From UBA7434 sp042090785 (GTDB lineage: Bacteria; Pseudomonadota; Gammaproteobacteria; Pseudomonadales; UBA7434), in the NCBI GenBank assembly GCA_042090785.1, contig JBELIP010000001.1, positions 62,001 to 126,000 on the forward strand: a stretch of 64,000 nucleotides of DNA, given 5' to 3'. The notes under the pieces are model-generated. The model saw only the letters and a list, made by a program, of their open reading frames with translations, searched no databases and had not been told where the DNA came from. Numbering within the stretch: position 1 is the stretch's first letter; every line of letters begins with the position of its first letter. Positions 54,072-61,971 of the stretch are shown here, piece after piece. The position numbers were made by a program, and so were the translations under genes.

Positions 54072-55274
54072 TTACACGGTTACTTTAACTTTCTTTTTTT
54101 TGCGTAAAGCGCGTAACTTTACTCGAATATAACCATACCTAGAAAAAGAAAATATTCTTGGCTGGCCTCTACGAATTAATTTTTTAACCTCAGCCAGCCA
54201 GCGTTCATTAATGCCATAAGCGCTAGCGTAATCATAAATTTGCTGCCAATCAGATAAAATCCCTGGGTGCTTCGGTGTTATCTTTTTTAACACAGCAATA
54301 AGGTTATTATTTTCAGGAAAACAATGAGGTATAGCGTGCCCACACGCTAGAAAATTAAATTGTGTTCTTATACATTTTTCACAACGGCCACAATTTTTAT
54401 CTTTTATATCACCTTCCCAACAGACACGTAAATTATTAACGCCCACTTGCCAGTTCGCAAAGGCATTTATTTTTTCTGTACGCGTATATGATGCACCATC
54501 GTGAATCACCTGAAATTGCTCTGATGCCAATAAGTGATCGGTAATAGGTGAAGAACCCCATGGAATATGAAGATAGGAATATGGATAACTACTACCAATT
54601 AAGCTGGTGTCTACTTGTTGTTTAAAATTAGCTAACACGCCAATTAATGCACTCGCATGTGCAAAACCCCAATTAGCTTTTGTAATTTCTCGATAGTTAG
54701 TTTTAATTGCTTCAAGCGGAATATTAATATCAGCCAGCACACGACTAGAGCGATTAAAGACAGTATTAAATGCTGCTGTATCAGTCAGTGGAATATCAAA
54801 CCCATGGATCAATGAACACAGCTTAATATTTTGTGTTCTATAACTATTTTGTTTTTGTGTATGTTGCCAAACGGTGAACATTGAATCCGCACCGCCCGAA
54901 AATGCACATACGGCGCCATCAACTTTAGCTATGTCTTTGCGTAGCTCTTTAACCTCTACATCGACAACTGTATAAAGGTCTGGCCGCCACATATGCCAAG
55001 CGCGCTGATATTCTGTTAAATTACTTAATAATGACTTTGATACAGATCCATTGACCGTAACAGCTCGACCTTCAGTCATAGCATCCATCAAAAGGCAGAG
55101 TATATAGCTATCACAATCTTCGTCGCTCGATGGGTGAATGTGATTAGCAAACTGAAACCATAATTTATTTCTATTAACTTCTTTGCCATTATTCAGACGA
55201 ATAACATGGCATGCCCTAATAATTTGATCGTCTTTTTTTTCTAGCGACAATGGCTCTATTAATAAACTATCCAT
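54072..55274 (-). CDS. PP-loop ATPase with QueC-like features, unknown substrate
   Basis: The 400-residue protein has a PP-loop ATP-pyrophosphatase motif VCAFSGGADSMFTVWQHT (SGGxDS) at about 129-146, then GSSYPYSYLHIPWGSSPITD and a metal-binding cluster CWEGDIKDKNCGRCEKCIRT at about 295-314 with four cysteines. These are features of the QueC family, which makes 7-cyano-7-deazaguanine. But QueC proteins are about 220-230 residues; this one has about 125 extra N-terminal residues, a C-terminal extension and a strongly basic end (RKKKKVKVTV). Similar proteins occur in polysaccharide loci. No other queuosine gene lies nearby. Substrate is unknown and I would not call it QueC. Confidence 0.68.
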   Translation of the reverse strand: MDSLLIEPLSLEKKDDQIIRACHVIRLNNGKEVNRNKLWFQFANHIHPSSDEDCDSYILCLLMDAMTEGRAVTVNGSVSKSLLSNLTEYQRAWHMWRPDLYTVVDVEVKELRKDIAKVDGAVCAFSGGADSMFTVWQHTQKQNSYRTQNIKLCSLIHGFDIPLTDTAAFNTVFNRSSRVLADINIPLEAIKTNYREITKANWGFAHASALIGVLANFKQQVDTSLIGSSYPYSYLHIPWGSSPITDHLLASEQFQVIHDGASYTRTEKINAFANWQVGVNNLRVCWEGDIKDKNCGRCEKCIRTQFNFLACGHAIPHCFPENNNLIAVLKKITPKHPGILSDWQQIYDYASAYGINERWLAEVKKLIRRGQPRIFSFSRYGYIRVKLRALRKKKKVKVTV

Positions 55275-55315
55275 AGTTGCTCTCCTTCAAAAAGATACCT
55301 TTAAAAAAACACTCT

Positions 55316-55343
55316 TTAAACAAAAAAAATTAAACAAAAAAAA
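55316..55343. repeat. perfect 14-bp tandem duplication between PP-loop gene and gcvH
   Basis: The unit ttaaacaaaaaaaa occurs twice in tandem (55316-55329 and 55330-55343) without mismatch. Its right end overlaps the T-tract of the gcvH terminator read on the minus strand. Confidence 0.9.
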
Positions 55344-55368
55344 GCCATCATATTTTATGGTGGCTTTT
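55331..55368 (-). terminator. Rho-independent terminator of gcvH
   Basis: On the minus strand, arms AAAGCCACCAT and ATGATGGCTTT pair at ten of eleven positions around a short loop (55341-55368) and are followed by a TTTTTGTTTA tract. It starts about 28 bp after the gcvH stop. The T-tract is the same DNA as the 14-bp repeat. Confidence 0.75.
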
Positions 55369-55395
55369 AAAAAAATATGTCAAAATTATTAAGAC

Positions 55396-55788
55396 TTACT
55401 CTTCACTTGCTATCACTTCGGCGTAAGCATCCGACGTCAGCAAGCTATCTAGCTCAACAGTATCTGCTGGCTTAAGTTTGTAAAACCAACCATCTTCATA
55501 AGGCTCGCTGTTTACGGTTTCTGGCTCATCTTCTAGCTTTTCATTGACCTCAATTACCTCACCTGAAATAGGCGCATAAACGTCAGAGGCCGCTTTTACG
55601 GATTCAACCACACCGGCTTCTTCGCCCGCTGATAATATTTGCCCGATATCCGGCAACTCAACATACACCACATCGCCTAGTTGAGCTTGTGCATGATCGG
55701 TGATACCAATAACGATTGTGCCGTCTTCTTCCACACGCGCCCACTCATGGCTTGACGCATAACGTAATTCAGAAGGTAAATCACTCAT
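55396..55788 (-). CDS. gcvH: glycine cleavage system H protein
   Basis: GcvH carries the lipoyl arm that shuttles the aminomethyl group between the P, T and L proteins. The 130-residue protein has ASSHEWARVEEDGTIVIGIT near the start, GDVVYVELPDIGQ, and the lipoylation site AGVVESVKAASDVYAPISGE with Lys near 65. It ends with a YEDGWFYKLK segment. gcvT and gcvP, which adjoin gcvH in many genomes, are not in this window. A GC-poor intergenic region with a possible promoter at 55869-55896 precedes it. Confidence 0.95.
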   Translation of the reverse strand: MSDLPSELRYASSHEWARVEEDGTIVIGITDHAQAQLGDVVYVELPDIGQILSAGEEAGVVESVKAASDVYAPISGEVIEVNEKLEDEPETVNSEPYEDGWFYKLKPADTVELDSLLTSDAYAEVIASEE

Positions 55789-55868
55789 TTTCTATTTCCT
55801 AAAAGTTTAGTCAGCGGCTGTAGCTGCTGAAGTCAATTAAATTTGTACGCTGCCAATATCAGGAACGC

Positions 55869-55896
55869 ATTCTACCTTGAGTAAGCCGAAAAACAA
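55869..55896 (-). promoter_or_regulatory. candidate sigma70 promoter of gcvH
   Basis: On the minus strand a TAGAAT -10 (55869-55874) follows a TTGTTT -35 (55891-55896) with a 16-bp spacer. It is about 80 bp upstream of the gcvH ATG and just beyond a terminator-like hairpin for yfbR, so gcvH probably has an independent transcript. The -35 matches the consensus only partly. Confidence 0.35.
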
Positions 55897-55920
55897 TGCT
55901 AATTTTTTGCTTAGCTACTT

Positions 55921-55942
55921 AAAAAACCGCTCCGGCGGGGCA
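55921..55942 (-). terminator. probable terminator of the yfbR transcript
   Basis: A GC-rich hairpin CCGC-CGGA-GCGG on the minus strand is followed by six T (55921-55926). It lies about 30 bp past the yfbR stop. The stem is only four base pairs long in its clearest form, so the call is moderate. Confidence 0.45.
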
Positions 55943-55958
55943 TGGATCCGTTATCAAG

Positions 55959-56003
55959 AATCCGCTTTGCTATTATAAAGAACCCGCTTTGCTATCGGTA
56001 AAG
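55959..56003 (-). repeat. 22/23-bp tandem duplication spanning the yfbR stop codon
   Basis: Plus-strand units aatccgctttgctattataaag (55959-55980) and aacccgctttgctatcggtaaag (55981-56003) share the core ccgctttgctat with a few differences and a one-base gap. The yfbR stop ends at 55973, inside the first unit, so the C-terminal SKAGSL is repeat-derived. Confidence 0.8.
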
Positions 56004-56599
56004 ACGGCCTCGCCTGGGGTAATTAATTCGTCCAGCGTCAGATCAAAGCTGGGTAAAAAAGTTTCAATAAAATAGTCAACTTCGGGCATCGCCATGGCTT
56101 TTAAACGGCTATCGGTATCTACGACCGCTTGCACAAACTCTGCATTACCGGCTTTAATTTCTGCCTTACATTTAATTTGTGAGGCTATTAGGTCTGCGGC
56201 TTTTATAAGCTTGGTCACTTCAGCCGATAAGTTGTCGTGCAATAAGTAACCGCGATAATCATCACGCAACTCTGGCGGTAACGTCGATAACATTTCTCGC
56301 TCAGCGGTGTACTCGACTTCTTTATAGGCGTCACGAATTTTTTTATTGTGGTACTTAATCGGCGACGGCAAATCACCGGTTAGCACTTCGGATGAGTCAT
56401 GGTACAAAGCAGCCACTGCCGCTGCATTAGCATCAATATCTTTGCCGTAAAATCGATTACCAATAATCCCTAAAGCATGAGTAATAACTGATACTTCGTA
56501 AGAGTGTTCCATCACATTTTCTTGAATTGCATTGCGCTTCATACCCCAACGATAAATCCAGCGCATTTTGCTTAAATAGGCAAAAAAATGGTTGTTCAT
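55973..56599 (-). CDS. yfbR: 5'-deoxynucleotidase, YfbR family
   Basis: YfbR is an HD-domain phosphatase that dephosphorylates deoxynucleoside 5'-monophosphates. The 208-residue protein opens MNNHFFAYLSKMRWIYRWGM, with NVMEHSYEVSVITHALGII (His ligand), VAALYHDSSEVLTGDLPSPI (the HD pair) and IKAADLIASQIKCK (second Asp). These match YfbR throughout. It lies 50 bp downstream of ubiI on the same strand, so it may be transcribed with the ubiquinone hydroxylase genes. Its 3' end carries a 22-bp tandem duplication. Confidence 0.93.
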   Translation of the reverse strand: MNNHFFAYLSKMRWIYRWGMKRNAIQENVMEHSYEVSVITHALGIIGNRFYGKDIDANAAAVAALYHDSSEVLTGDLPSPIKYHNKKIRDAYKEVEYTAEREMLSTLPPELRDDYRGYLLHDNLSAEVTKLIKAADLIASQIKCKAEIKAGNAEFVQAVVDTDSRLKAMAMPEVDYFIETFLPSFDLTLDELITPGEAVFTDSKAGSL

Positions 56600-56649
56600 G
56601 TGCGAGCCTTTACTAGTTTCATATTTTTTAAATAATAATGTTTACTTTT

Positions 56650-57888
56650 TTAATGAATACCCATGGCATACTTAATAATTCGATTTTTTAATTTTTCTTG
56701 GCGCTGCAAAACATTCATACCTGCATTACGCAGCCAGCGTAGAGGTAATGGAATCGGCGCGAACAATCGCTTAAACCCTTCTACTGCTGCCATCATGGTG
56801 AGGTTATCGCCCTTACGCTGACGCTGATAACGGTTAAGTATAGCAATATCACCAACGCTCTGACCGCGCTTGTGAGCAGCTAAAATACATTCCGATAAAA
56901 CCTTAACATCGGCTAAGCCTAAATTAATCCCCTGCCCTGCTAATGGATGAATGCTATGAGCGGCATCGGCTATCAATGCAAAACCTGGCTTAACATAATC
57001 AACGGCATGACGCTGGCGCAAGGGAAAACTATAACGCGGCGAACAAGAAAGAACCTTACCTAAGCGATGCTCAAATACCCGCCCAAGTGTGGTACAAAAA
57101 GCATTGTCATCCATTGCCATTGCCGCTGCTGCTTGCTCACGTGTTTGTGACCAAACGATTGAACAATAATTTTTATCATCCGCTGTCGTCAATAAAGGCA
57201 AGAACGCCAATGGCCCATGCGATGTAAAGCGCTGCCATGCTGTTTTTTGATGCGGCTGCTCAACATTGACTGTACAGACTAAGGCGTCATGCTCATAATC
57301 CCACTCGCGCACTAAAAGACCTGCCATATCACGCAATGGCGAATGAGCGCCATCTGCAGCTACAATTAATGTGCTACTAATAACTGTACCGTCATCTAAA
57401 TCGAGCTGAGGCTTTTCGTCGGTCAGTTTTTCTGGCAATCGTAAATGCGCTACCGAGCGGCCATCAAAAACATGTATATTAGGTGACTGCTTAAGCTGAT
57501 TAACTAACGCCGCAACAGTAACGCGGTTTTCTACAATATAACCTAACACGGGCGCACGGACATCAGCGGCATCAAAGCTGACTTCACCCGTACCTTCGCC
57601 ATCCCAAACCTGCATTTTTTCAAACGGGCTTATACGCTGCTCTGCAATAGCTGGCCACACACCTATATCTGTAAGAAACGCCTGTGATGCAATCGTTAAT
57701 GCGCTAACGCGTGAATCAAAACCATTAATGTCATCATCACATGCTGGCAAATTCTGCGCTAACGGTTGCGATTCAATTAAAGCAATACGCAAAGGCGTTG
57801 TTTGTGATGCCTTTGCTATTAATGCGCATGCCAGGGCACTACCTGCAATACCTGATCCCACAATGGCAATATCAAATGACTCACTCAT
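56650..57888 (-). CDS. ubiI: FAD-dependent ubiquinone ring hydroxylase, UbiI/VisC family
   Basis: UbiI-type monooxygenases add the C5 hydroxyl in ubiquinone synthesis. The 412-residue protein has the N-terminal dinucleotide motif DIAIVGSGIAGSALACALIA, ADGAHSPLRDMAGL at about 198-211, and the second FAD motif ALIADAAHSIHPLAGQGINLG at about 302-322. I assign UbiI by gene order: it is next to ubiH and pepP, as in E. coli. Other family members (UbiF, UbiM) cannot be excluded by motif. Its ATG overlaps the ubiH stop by four bases. Confidence 0.88.
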   Translation of the reverse strand: MSESFDIAIVGSGIAGSALACALIAKASQTTPLRIALIESQPLAQNLPACDDDINGFDSRVSALTIASQAFLTDIGVWPAIAEQRISPFEKMQVWDGEGTGEVSFDAADVRAPVLGYIVENRVTVAALVNQLKQSPNIHVFDGRSVAHLRLPEKLTDEKPQLDLDDGTVISSTLIVAADGAHSPLRDMAGLLVREWDYEHDALVCTVNVEQPHQKTAWQRFTSHGPLAFLPLLTTADDKNYCSIVWSQTREQAAAAMAMDDNAFCTTLGRVFEHRLGKVLSCSPRYSFPLRQRHAVDYVKPGFALIADAAHSIHPLAGQGINLGLADVKVLSECILAAHKRGQSVGDIAILNRYQRQRKGDNLTMMAAVEGFKRLFAPIPLPLRWLRNAGMNVLQRQEKLKNRIIKYAMGIH

Positions 57889-59219
57889 GACAATGACCTT
57901 CTACCGGTTATACCCGCCGCGCGATCAGAAAAAGTTTTTTTGGCCGGTTGTAATAAATCCAACGCTAGCAAACCTAAATTTCGGCCAAGCTGAACAGGTA
58001 ATGCTTGCTGGCTAAACAACTCAATTAATTTATGGCTAAAACCAATTGTTAGATTTTGATCTTTAATTTGCGCCTCGGCATAGTCTTGTAACAATGCGAG
58101 CGAACCAATATCTTGCCGCTGTTTAATCGCACTGGAAACACGTTCAACTAATGCAGCTACATCACGAAGTGAAAGATTAAATCCCTGTCCTGCAACTGGA
58201 TGCAGTGAATGCGCTGAATTGCCCATTAATACAATATGGTTTCTCACCACTTCATCCGCTAGCGTTAATGCAAGCGGATAGCTTTGTCGTTGACCGATAC
58301 GCTGTATTTTACCTAAGCGATAACCGAATGCTTTTTGTAACTCAACCACAAATTCAGCATCATCAAGCTTTGCCTTATCATCAACAGTATCACCACCATC
58401 AACATTAATAGGCATGGTCCATACCAAGGTGCTACGGTTTTTACTGTTTGGTAAATCAATTAATGGCAAAAATGCTACTGCACCATCGGCAACAAATCGC
58501 TCGAAAGCTTGGCCATTATGTGGCAGCTGCGTTTGCACATTAGCAACAATTGCACGCTGATCATAGCGAGTAACGTTTGCCGTAATACCTAAGCTATCGC
58601 GCAAACCTGATTGCGTACCATCGGCAACAACTAGTAATGAAGCATCAACCTTGATGATTTTACTCTCTGCTGCTTGCGCCTTAACGTCTTGCTGAAAACC
58701 AACAATATCGACTGATACACCGGCCTGCTTAGGAATGATATTGCTGACACTTGCAGCGGTTACTAACTCAATAGTAGGAAAATCGTTTAATCGATTTAAC
58801 AATACCGCTCCCAACCATTGATTCTCTATCACATAACCAAAAGATTTTTTATTCTGCTCGGCGGCATCTAATAAAGTACTACCCATATGGCCGCGTTCAG
58901 ATACGTGCACTTGCCTAATAGGAGAGGCATGTTTAAGTAACTCCGGCAACACGCCCAACGATTCAAAAATATCGATGCTTGACGATGACAGCGCAATTGA
59001 ACGCGCATCAAAACTGGGGTGATAAATAGCGCCAGATAGCGATTGGTCACCTGATAAATGCATAGCAGGGAAATTATCAACTAATAAAATAGATAGCGTA
59101 TTCTCTTTATCCGCTACCGCCAAAGCACAAGCTAAACTGACACCCACCATGCCGCCGCCGGCAATCACGACATCGTAATCGTGTCGCTGCGTAATGGATG
59201 ATGCACTTGTTACTGTCAT
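57885..59219 (-). CDS. ubiH: 2-octaprenyl-6-methoxyphenol hydroxylase UbiH
   Basis: UbiH performs the C1 hydroxylation of the ubiquinone ring. The 444-residue FAD monooxygenase has VVIAGGGMVGVSLACALAVA at about 17-36, VADGTQSGLRDSLGI at about 203-217, and LMGNSAHSLHPVAGQGFNLS at about 331-350. It follows pepP by four bases, the conserved pepP-ubiH-ubiI order. Somewhat longer than the E. coli enzyme (392) through several short inserts, with no missing motif. Confidence 0.92.
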   Translation of the reverse strand: MTVTSASSITQRHDYDVVIAGGGMVGVSLACALAVADKENTLSILLVDNFPAMHLSGDQSLSGAIYHPSFDARSIALSSSSIDIFESLGVLPELLKHASPIRQVHVSERGHMGSTLLDAAEQNKKSFGYVIENQWLGAVLLNRLNDFPTIELVTAASVSNIIPKQAGVSVDIVGFQQDVKAQAAESKIIKVDASLLVVADGTQSGLRDSLGITANVTRYDQRAIVANVQTQLPHNGQAFERFVADGAVAFLPLIDLPNSKNRSTLVWTMPINVDGGDTVDDKAKLDDAEFVVELQKAFGYRLGKIQRIGQRQSYPLALTLADEVVRNHIVLMGNSAHSLHPVAGQGFNLSLRDVAALVERVSSAIKQRQDIGSLALLQDYAEAQIKDQNLTIGFSHKLIELFSQQALPVQLGRNLGLLALDLLQPAKKTFSDRAAGITGRRSLS

Positions 59220-59223
59220 AATA

Positions 59224-61005
59224 TTACTTGGCCGATCGTTTTTTTGTTTTTGGAGATTTTTTGTTAACCGCTTTTTTCTTAATGGGTAATTTTTTACCCG
59301 CTGCTTTTTTTATGACTCCCTTCTTAACTAGCTTTTTCTTTGTTAGCTTTTTCTTAACTGCCTTTTTCTTAACTGCCTTTTTCTTAACTGTCGCTTTCTT
59401 AGCTACCTTTTTCTTAATCACTTTCTTCTTAACCGATACCTTCTTAGCTACCTTCTTTTTAACAATCTTCTTTTTAACGGCCTTGTTTTGAACCACCTTT
59501 TTCTTAACGGTTTTTTTCTTAACGGCCGCCTTTTTTGTTATGGCTTTTTTGGAAGCTTTTTTCTTTAACTTAGCCTTTACTTTCTCAGCTATTACTTGTT
59601 CGCCACTATCCATCGCTCCAATAAAGTCTATTTGGGCAGGATCTGACGCAACGCTACTGTTTGAAGGCCGCATAAGACGATGAATATCATCCACTGACTT
59701 AACCACTCGGTCACTTAACACTTCGTATGAATCAGCGGTCACTACAACATCATCTTCAATACGAATACCAATACCACGCCATTTAGCGGCAACGTCTTTG
59801 TTGTCCGCGGCAATATAAATACCTGGCTCAACAGTCATTACCATGCCTTGCTCGAGCACACGCCACTCATCATGTACTTTGTAATCACCTACATCATGCA
59901 CATCCATACCTATCCAATGACCGGCACGATGCATATAAAAAGGTTTATAGGCTTCGCTCTCTATTAAAGTATTTAAATCGCCTTGCAGAATATTTAAATC
60001 TAAAAGTCCTTGCGTAATAACGCGAACCGTTTCGTCGTGTGAATGGTTCCAATGACTACCCGGCTTAATCGTTTCTATAGCGGCAAGCTGCGCATTAAGT
60101 ACAATTTCATATAAGGCTTGCTGCTCTTTACTAAAACGACCATTGGCAGGAAAGGTACGAGTAATATCTGAGGCGTAACAATTAAGCTCACAACCCGCAT
60201 CCACTAACACTAAGTCACCGTCGCGAATCATTGTGTTGTTTTCTACATAATGCAAAATACAGGCATTTTTGCCCGCGCCAACAATAGAGTTATAAGCGGC
60301 TGCTTGCGCACCCTGCGAAGCAAACTCATGCAAATATTCTGCTTCGAGTTGATATTCCATTATGCCCGGTCGACAAAAGCGCATGGCTCGCATATGCGCT
60401 GCCGCCGAAATATCGGCGGCCTCTTTCATAACGCGTAATTCGGCAGCACTTTTATATAAACGCATATCATGTAATAAATGATCTAAGTCTAAAAACTCAC
60501 CCGGCGGATGTGCCCCCGAACGCGCCTTGGATCGCAATACGTTAACCCAATCCATAACGCGCTTATCAAATTCGGGGCGTTTACCCATGGAATAATAGAG
60601 GCGCTCTCTACCCTCCATTAGGCCGGGTAAAATGTCGTCGATATCGGTAATTGGAAATGCATCATCTGCACCAAAGCGCTCGCATAAACCTTCTGGCCCT
60701 TCGCGATAACCGTCCCAAAGCTCTCGCTCTGGGTCGCGCTCGCGACAGAAAAATAAGCATTGACCATGTTTTCGTCCAGGCACTAAAACCAGTACTGCGT
60801 CGGGCTCGTTAAAACCGCTTAAATAGTGAAAGTCGCTGTCTTGTCGGAACTTAAATTCGGCATCACGATTACGAATTAACGTATTAGCTGACGGCAATAT
60901 TGCAATACTGTCGGCTTCCATTTGTGACATTAACTCACGGCGACGACGCTCAAACTCGCGCTTGCCGATGGTCGGTATTGCTGCTGATTTATTTCTCTTT
61001 GGCAT
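59224..61005 (-). CDS. pepP: Xaa-Pro aminopeptidase with a lysine-rich histone-H1-like C-terminal extension
   Basis: PepP removes N-terminal residues ahead of proline. Residues 1 to about 450 match the usual protein: LSGFNEPDAVLVLVPGRKHG, VDAGCELNCYASDITRTFP with the two Asp metal ligands, HRAGHWIGMDVHDVGDY with the His, VEPGIYI and GIRIEDDVVV with the Glu ligands. Residues 475-593 are different: 119 residues, 60 of them lysine, arranged as VKKKA-like pentapeptides and with no aromatic residue or Asp/Glu. This resembles histone H1 or AlgP tails and is not part of the known PepP fold. It is in frame and lacks an internal start or stop. It lies between ygfB and ubiH. Confidence 0.92.
   Translation of the reverse strand: MPKRNKSAAIPTIGKREFERRRRELMSQMEADSIAILPSANTLIRNRDAEFKFRQDSDFHYLSGFNEPDAVLVLVPGRKHGQCLFFCRERDPERELWDGYREGPEGLCERFGADDAFPITDIDDILPGLMEGRERLYYSMGKRPEFDKRVMDWVNVLRSKARSGAHPPGEFLDLDHLLHDMRLYKSAAELRVMKEAADISAAAHMRAMRFCRPGIMEYQLEAEYLHEFASQGAQAAAYNSIVGAGKNACILHYVENNTMIRDGDLVLVDAGCELNCYASDITRTFPANGRFSKEQQALYEIVLNAQLAAIETIKPGSHWNHSHDETVRVITQGLLDLNILQGDLNTLIESEAYKPFYMHRAGHWIGMDVHDVGDYKVHDEWRVLEQGMVMTVEPGIYIAADNKDVAAKWRGIGIRIEDDVVVTADSYEVLSDRVVKSVDDIHRLMRPSNSSVASDPAQIDFIGAMDSGEQVIAEKVKAKLKKKASKKAITKKAAVKKKTVKKKVVQNKAVKKKIVKKKVAKKVSVKKKVIKKKVAKKATVKKKAVKKKAVKKKLTKKKLVKKGVIKKAAGKKLPIKKKAVNKKSPKTKKRSAK
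59227..59583 (-). repeat. 15-bp tandem repeat array encoding the PepP lysine tail
   Basis: The strongest units on the plus strand are cttaactgccttttt at 59353-59367 and 59368-59382 (identical), followed by cttaactgtcgcttt. Degenerate copies extend through the 119-codon tail with a 15-bp, five-residue period. Every step preserves the reading frame. Confidence 0.88.
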
Positions 61006-61006
61006 G

Positions 61007-61035
61007 GGTTTCGTTGTATTGGTCTCGTTGGTATT
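61007..61035. repeat. 14/15-bp tandem duplication just upstream of pepP
   Basis: Plus-strand units ggtttcgttgtatt and ggtctcgttggtatt are adjacent and differ by one base and one insertion. They start one base beyond the pepP start codon on the minus strand, so they lie in its leader. A weaker pair (atctatttgttggct / atctattgccgtcta) follows at 61048. Confidence 0.75.
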
Positions 61036-61158
61036 GATTTCTTAATCATCTATTTGTTGGCTATCTATTGCCGTCTAAAAAGATAATACGCTGCATGCTG
61101 GCTCTTGGTTTAGGTCTACGGCATGAGTGCTGAAGCGGCTAAACCAAGCAATACCAAT

Positions 61159-61971
61159 TTAATGCATAGTTTTATTGCCCGATTTAAAAAACTGCGTAGC
61201 GCCAGGTGGTGCCGGCTGCTCCGAAGCAGGTAATGCTTGCTTCTGCTGTTGCTGCTCAATAATTTCAACCCAACCGTATTCACTAAAAACGGTCATCGCT
61301 GCTAAGCGGAGGTATTCAATAATTTCCATATAATCACGCTCGGCTGCTTCTGCATCAGCGGGCTCAAACTCAAAACTCTCTCCGTCTTCGGTTAAAATCG
61401 AATCCAGCGCTAAGGGGTCATCACTTAATTCCGCTTCATAATCTTCGTCGTCATATTCGTCATCGCCTTCAACCGTCGCCTGTGCAATAGCGGCTAAGTC
61501 GGTGAGCGACTCTTGCACTGCTTCAGGTAAAAATGGCGCTAATGACGACTCGCCAGACTCACTCTGCGGCGCATTTTTCTGCTTATAAACCTGCGCCTCG
61601 GCAAATCCGCCTAAAAAGCCACGACACCAATCACTCAAACTGTCGGTGCGCTGCTCTATGGTCTCGTCATCATCAGGCAAAAATGGCTGAAATGTCATAT
61701 CTTCACTGCTTAACAATTCAAACTGCTCACGCGCTAAACCGCCTAATACCGTCTCGCCAAGCTCGCTAAATTGGCGATTAATCGCTTCTGAGGCACCCAT
61801 GACCGCAAAGCCAAACTGTGCCCACCGCGCGGCAGGCAAGCGCATCGCGCCACACAGCGCGCCGACAATGGCGCCATGCAGTTCAGCGGGCGAAAATTGG
61901 CTGTCTATCGTTAATAACCAATCGGCAAGTTCATCAAAGTTGCTAGGGGCTGGAGCATCGCGATAATTCAT
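61159..61971 (-). CDS. ygfB: UPF0149 family protein (YgfB/YecA type)
   Basis: The 270-residue protein starts NYRDAPAPSNFDELADWLLT and has the helical UPF0149 core: PAELHGAIVGALCGAMRLP, GLAREQFELLSSEDMTFQPF, SLSDWCRGFLGGFA and a late RDYMEIIEYLRLAAMTVF. YgfB-type proteins are known in Pseudomonas as regulators near pepP; the biochemical role is unclear. An acidic insert at about 170-215 (EGDDEYDDEDYEAELSDD and following) is longer than usual, and sits opposite in charge to the PepP tail of the next gene. It heads the minus-strand pepP-ubiH-ubiI group with a 153-bp gap. Confidence 0.85.
   Translation of the reverse strand: MNYRDAPAPSNFDELADWLLTIDSQFSPAELHGAIVGALCGAMRLPAARWAQFGFAVMGASEAINRQFSELGETVLGGLAREQFELLSSEDMTFQPFLPDDDETIEQRTDSLSDWCRGFLGGFAEAQVYKQKNAPQSESGESSLAPFLPEAVQESLTDLAAIAQATVEGDDEYDDEDYEAELSDDPLALDSILTEDGESFEFEPADAEAAERDYMEIIEYLRLAAMTVFSEYGWVEIIEQQQQKQALPASEQPAPPGATQFFKSGNKTMH

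Noticed and set aside
59228..59491. Plus-strand frame of alternating Phe/Leu/Thr residues resembling a membrane protein
   Set aside because: It is only the antisense of the PepP lysine repeat, which reads as poly-Phe on the other strand.
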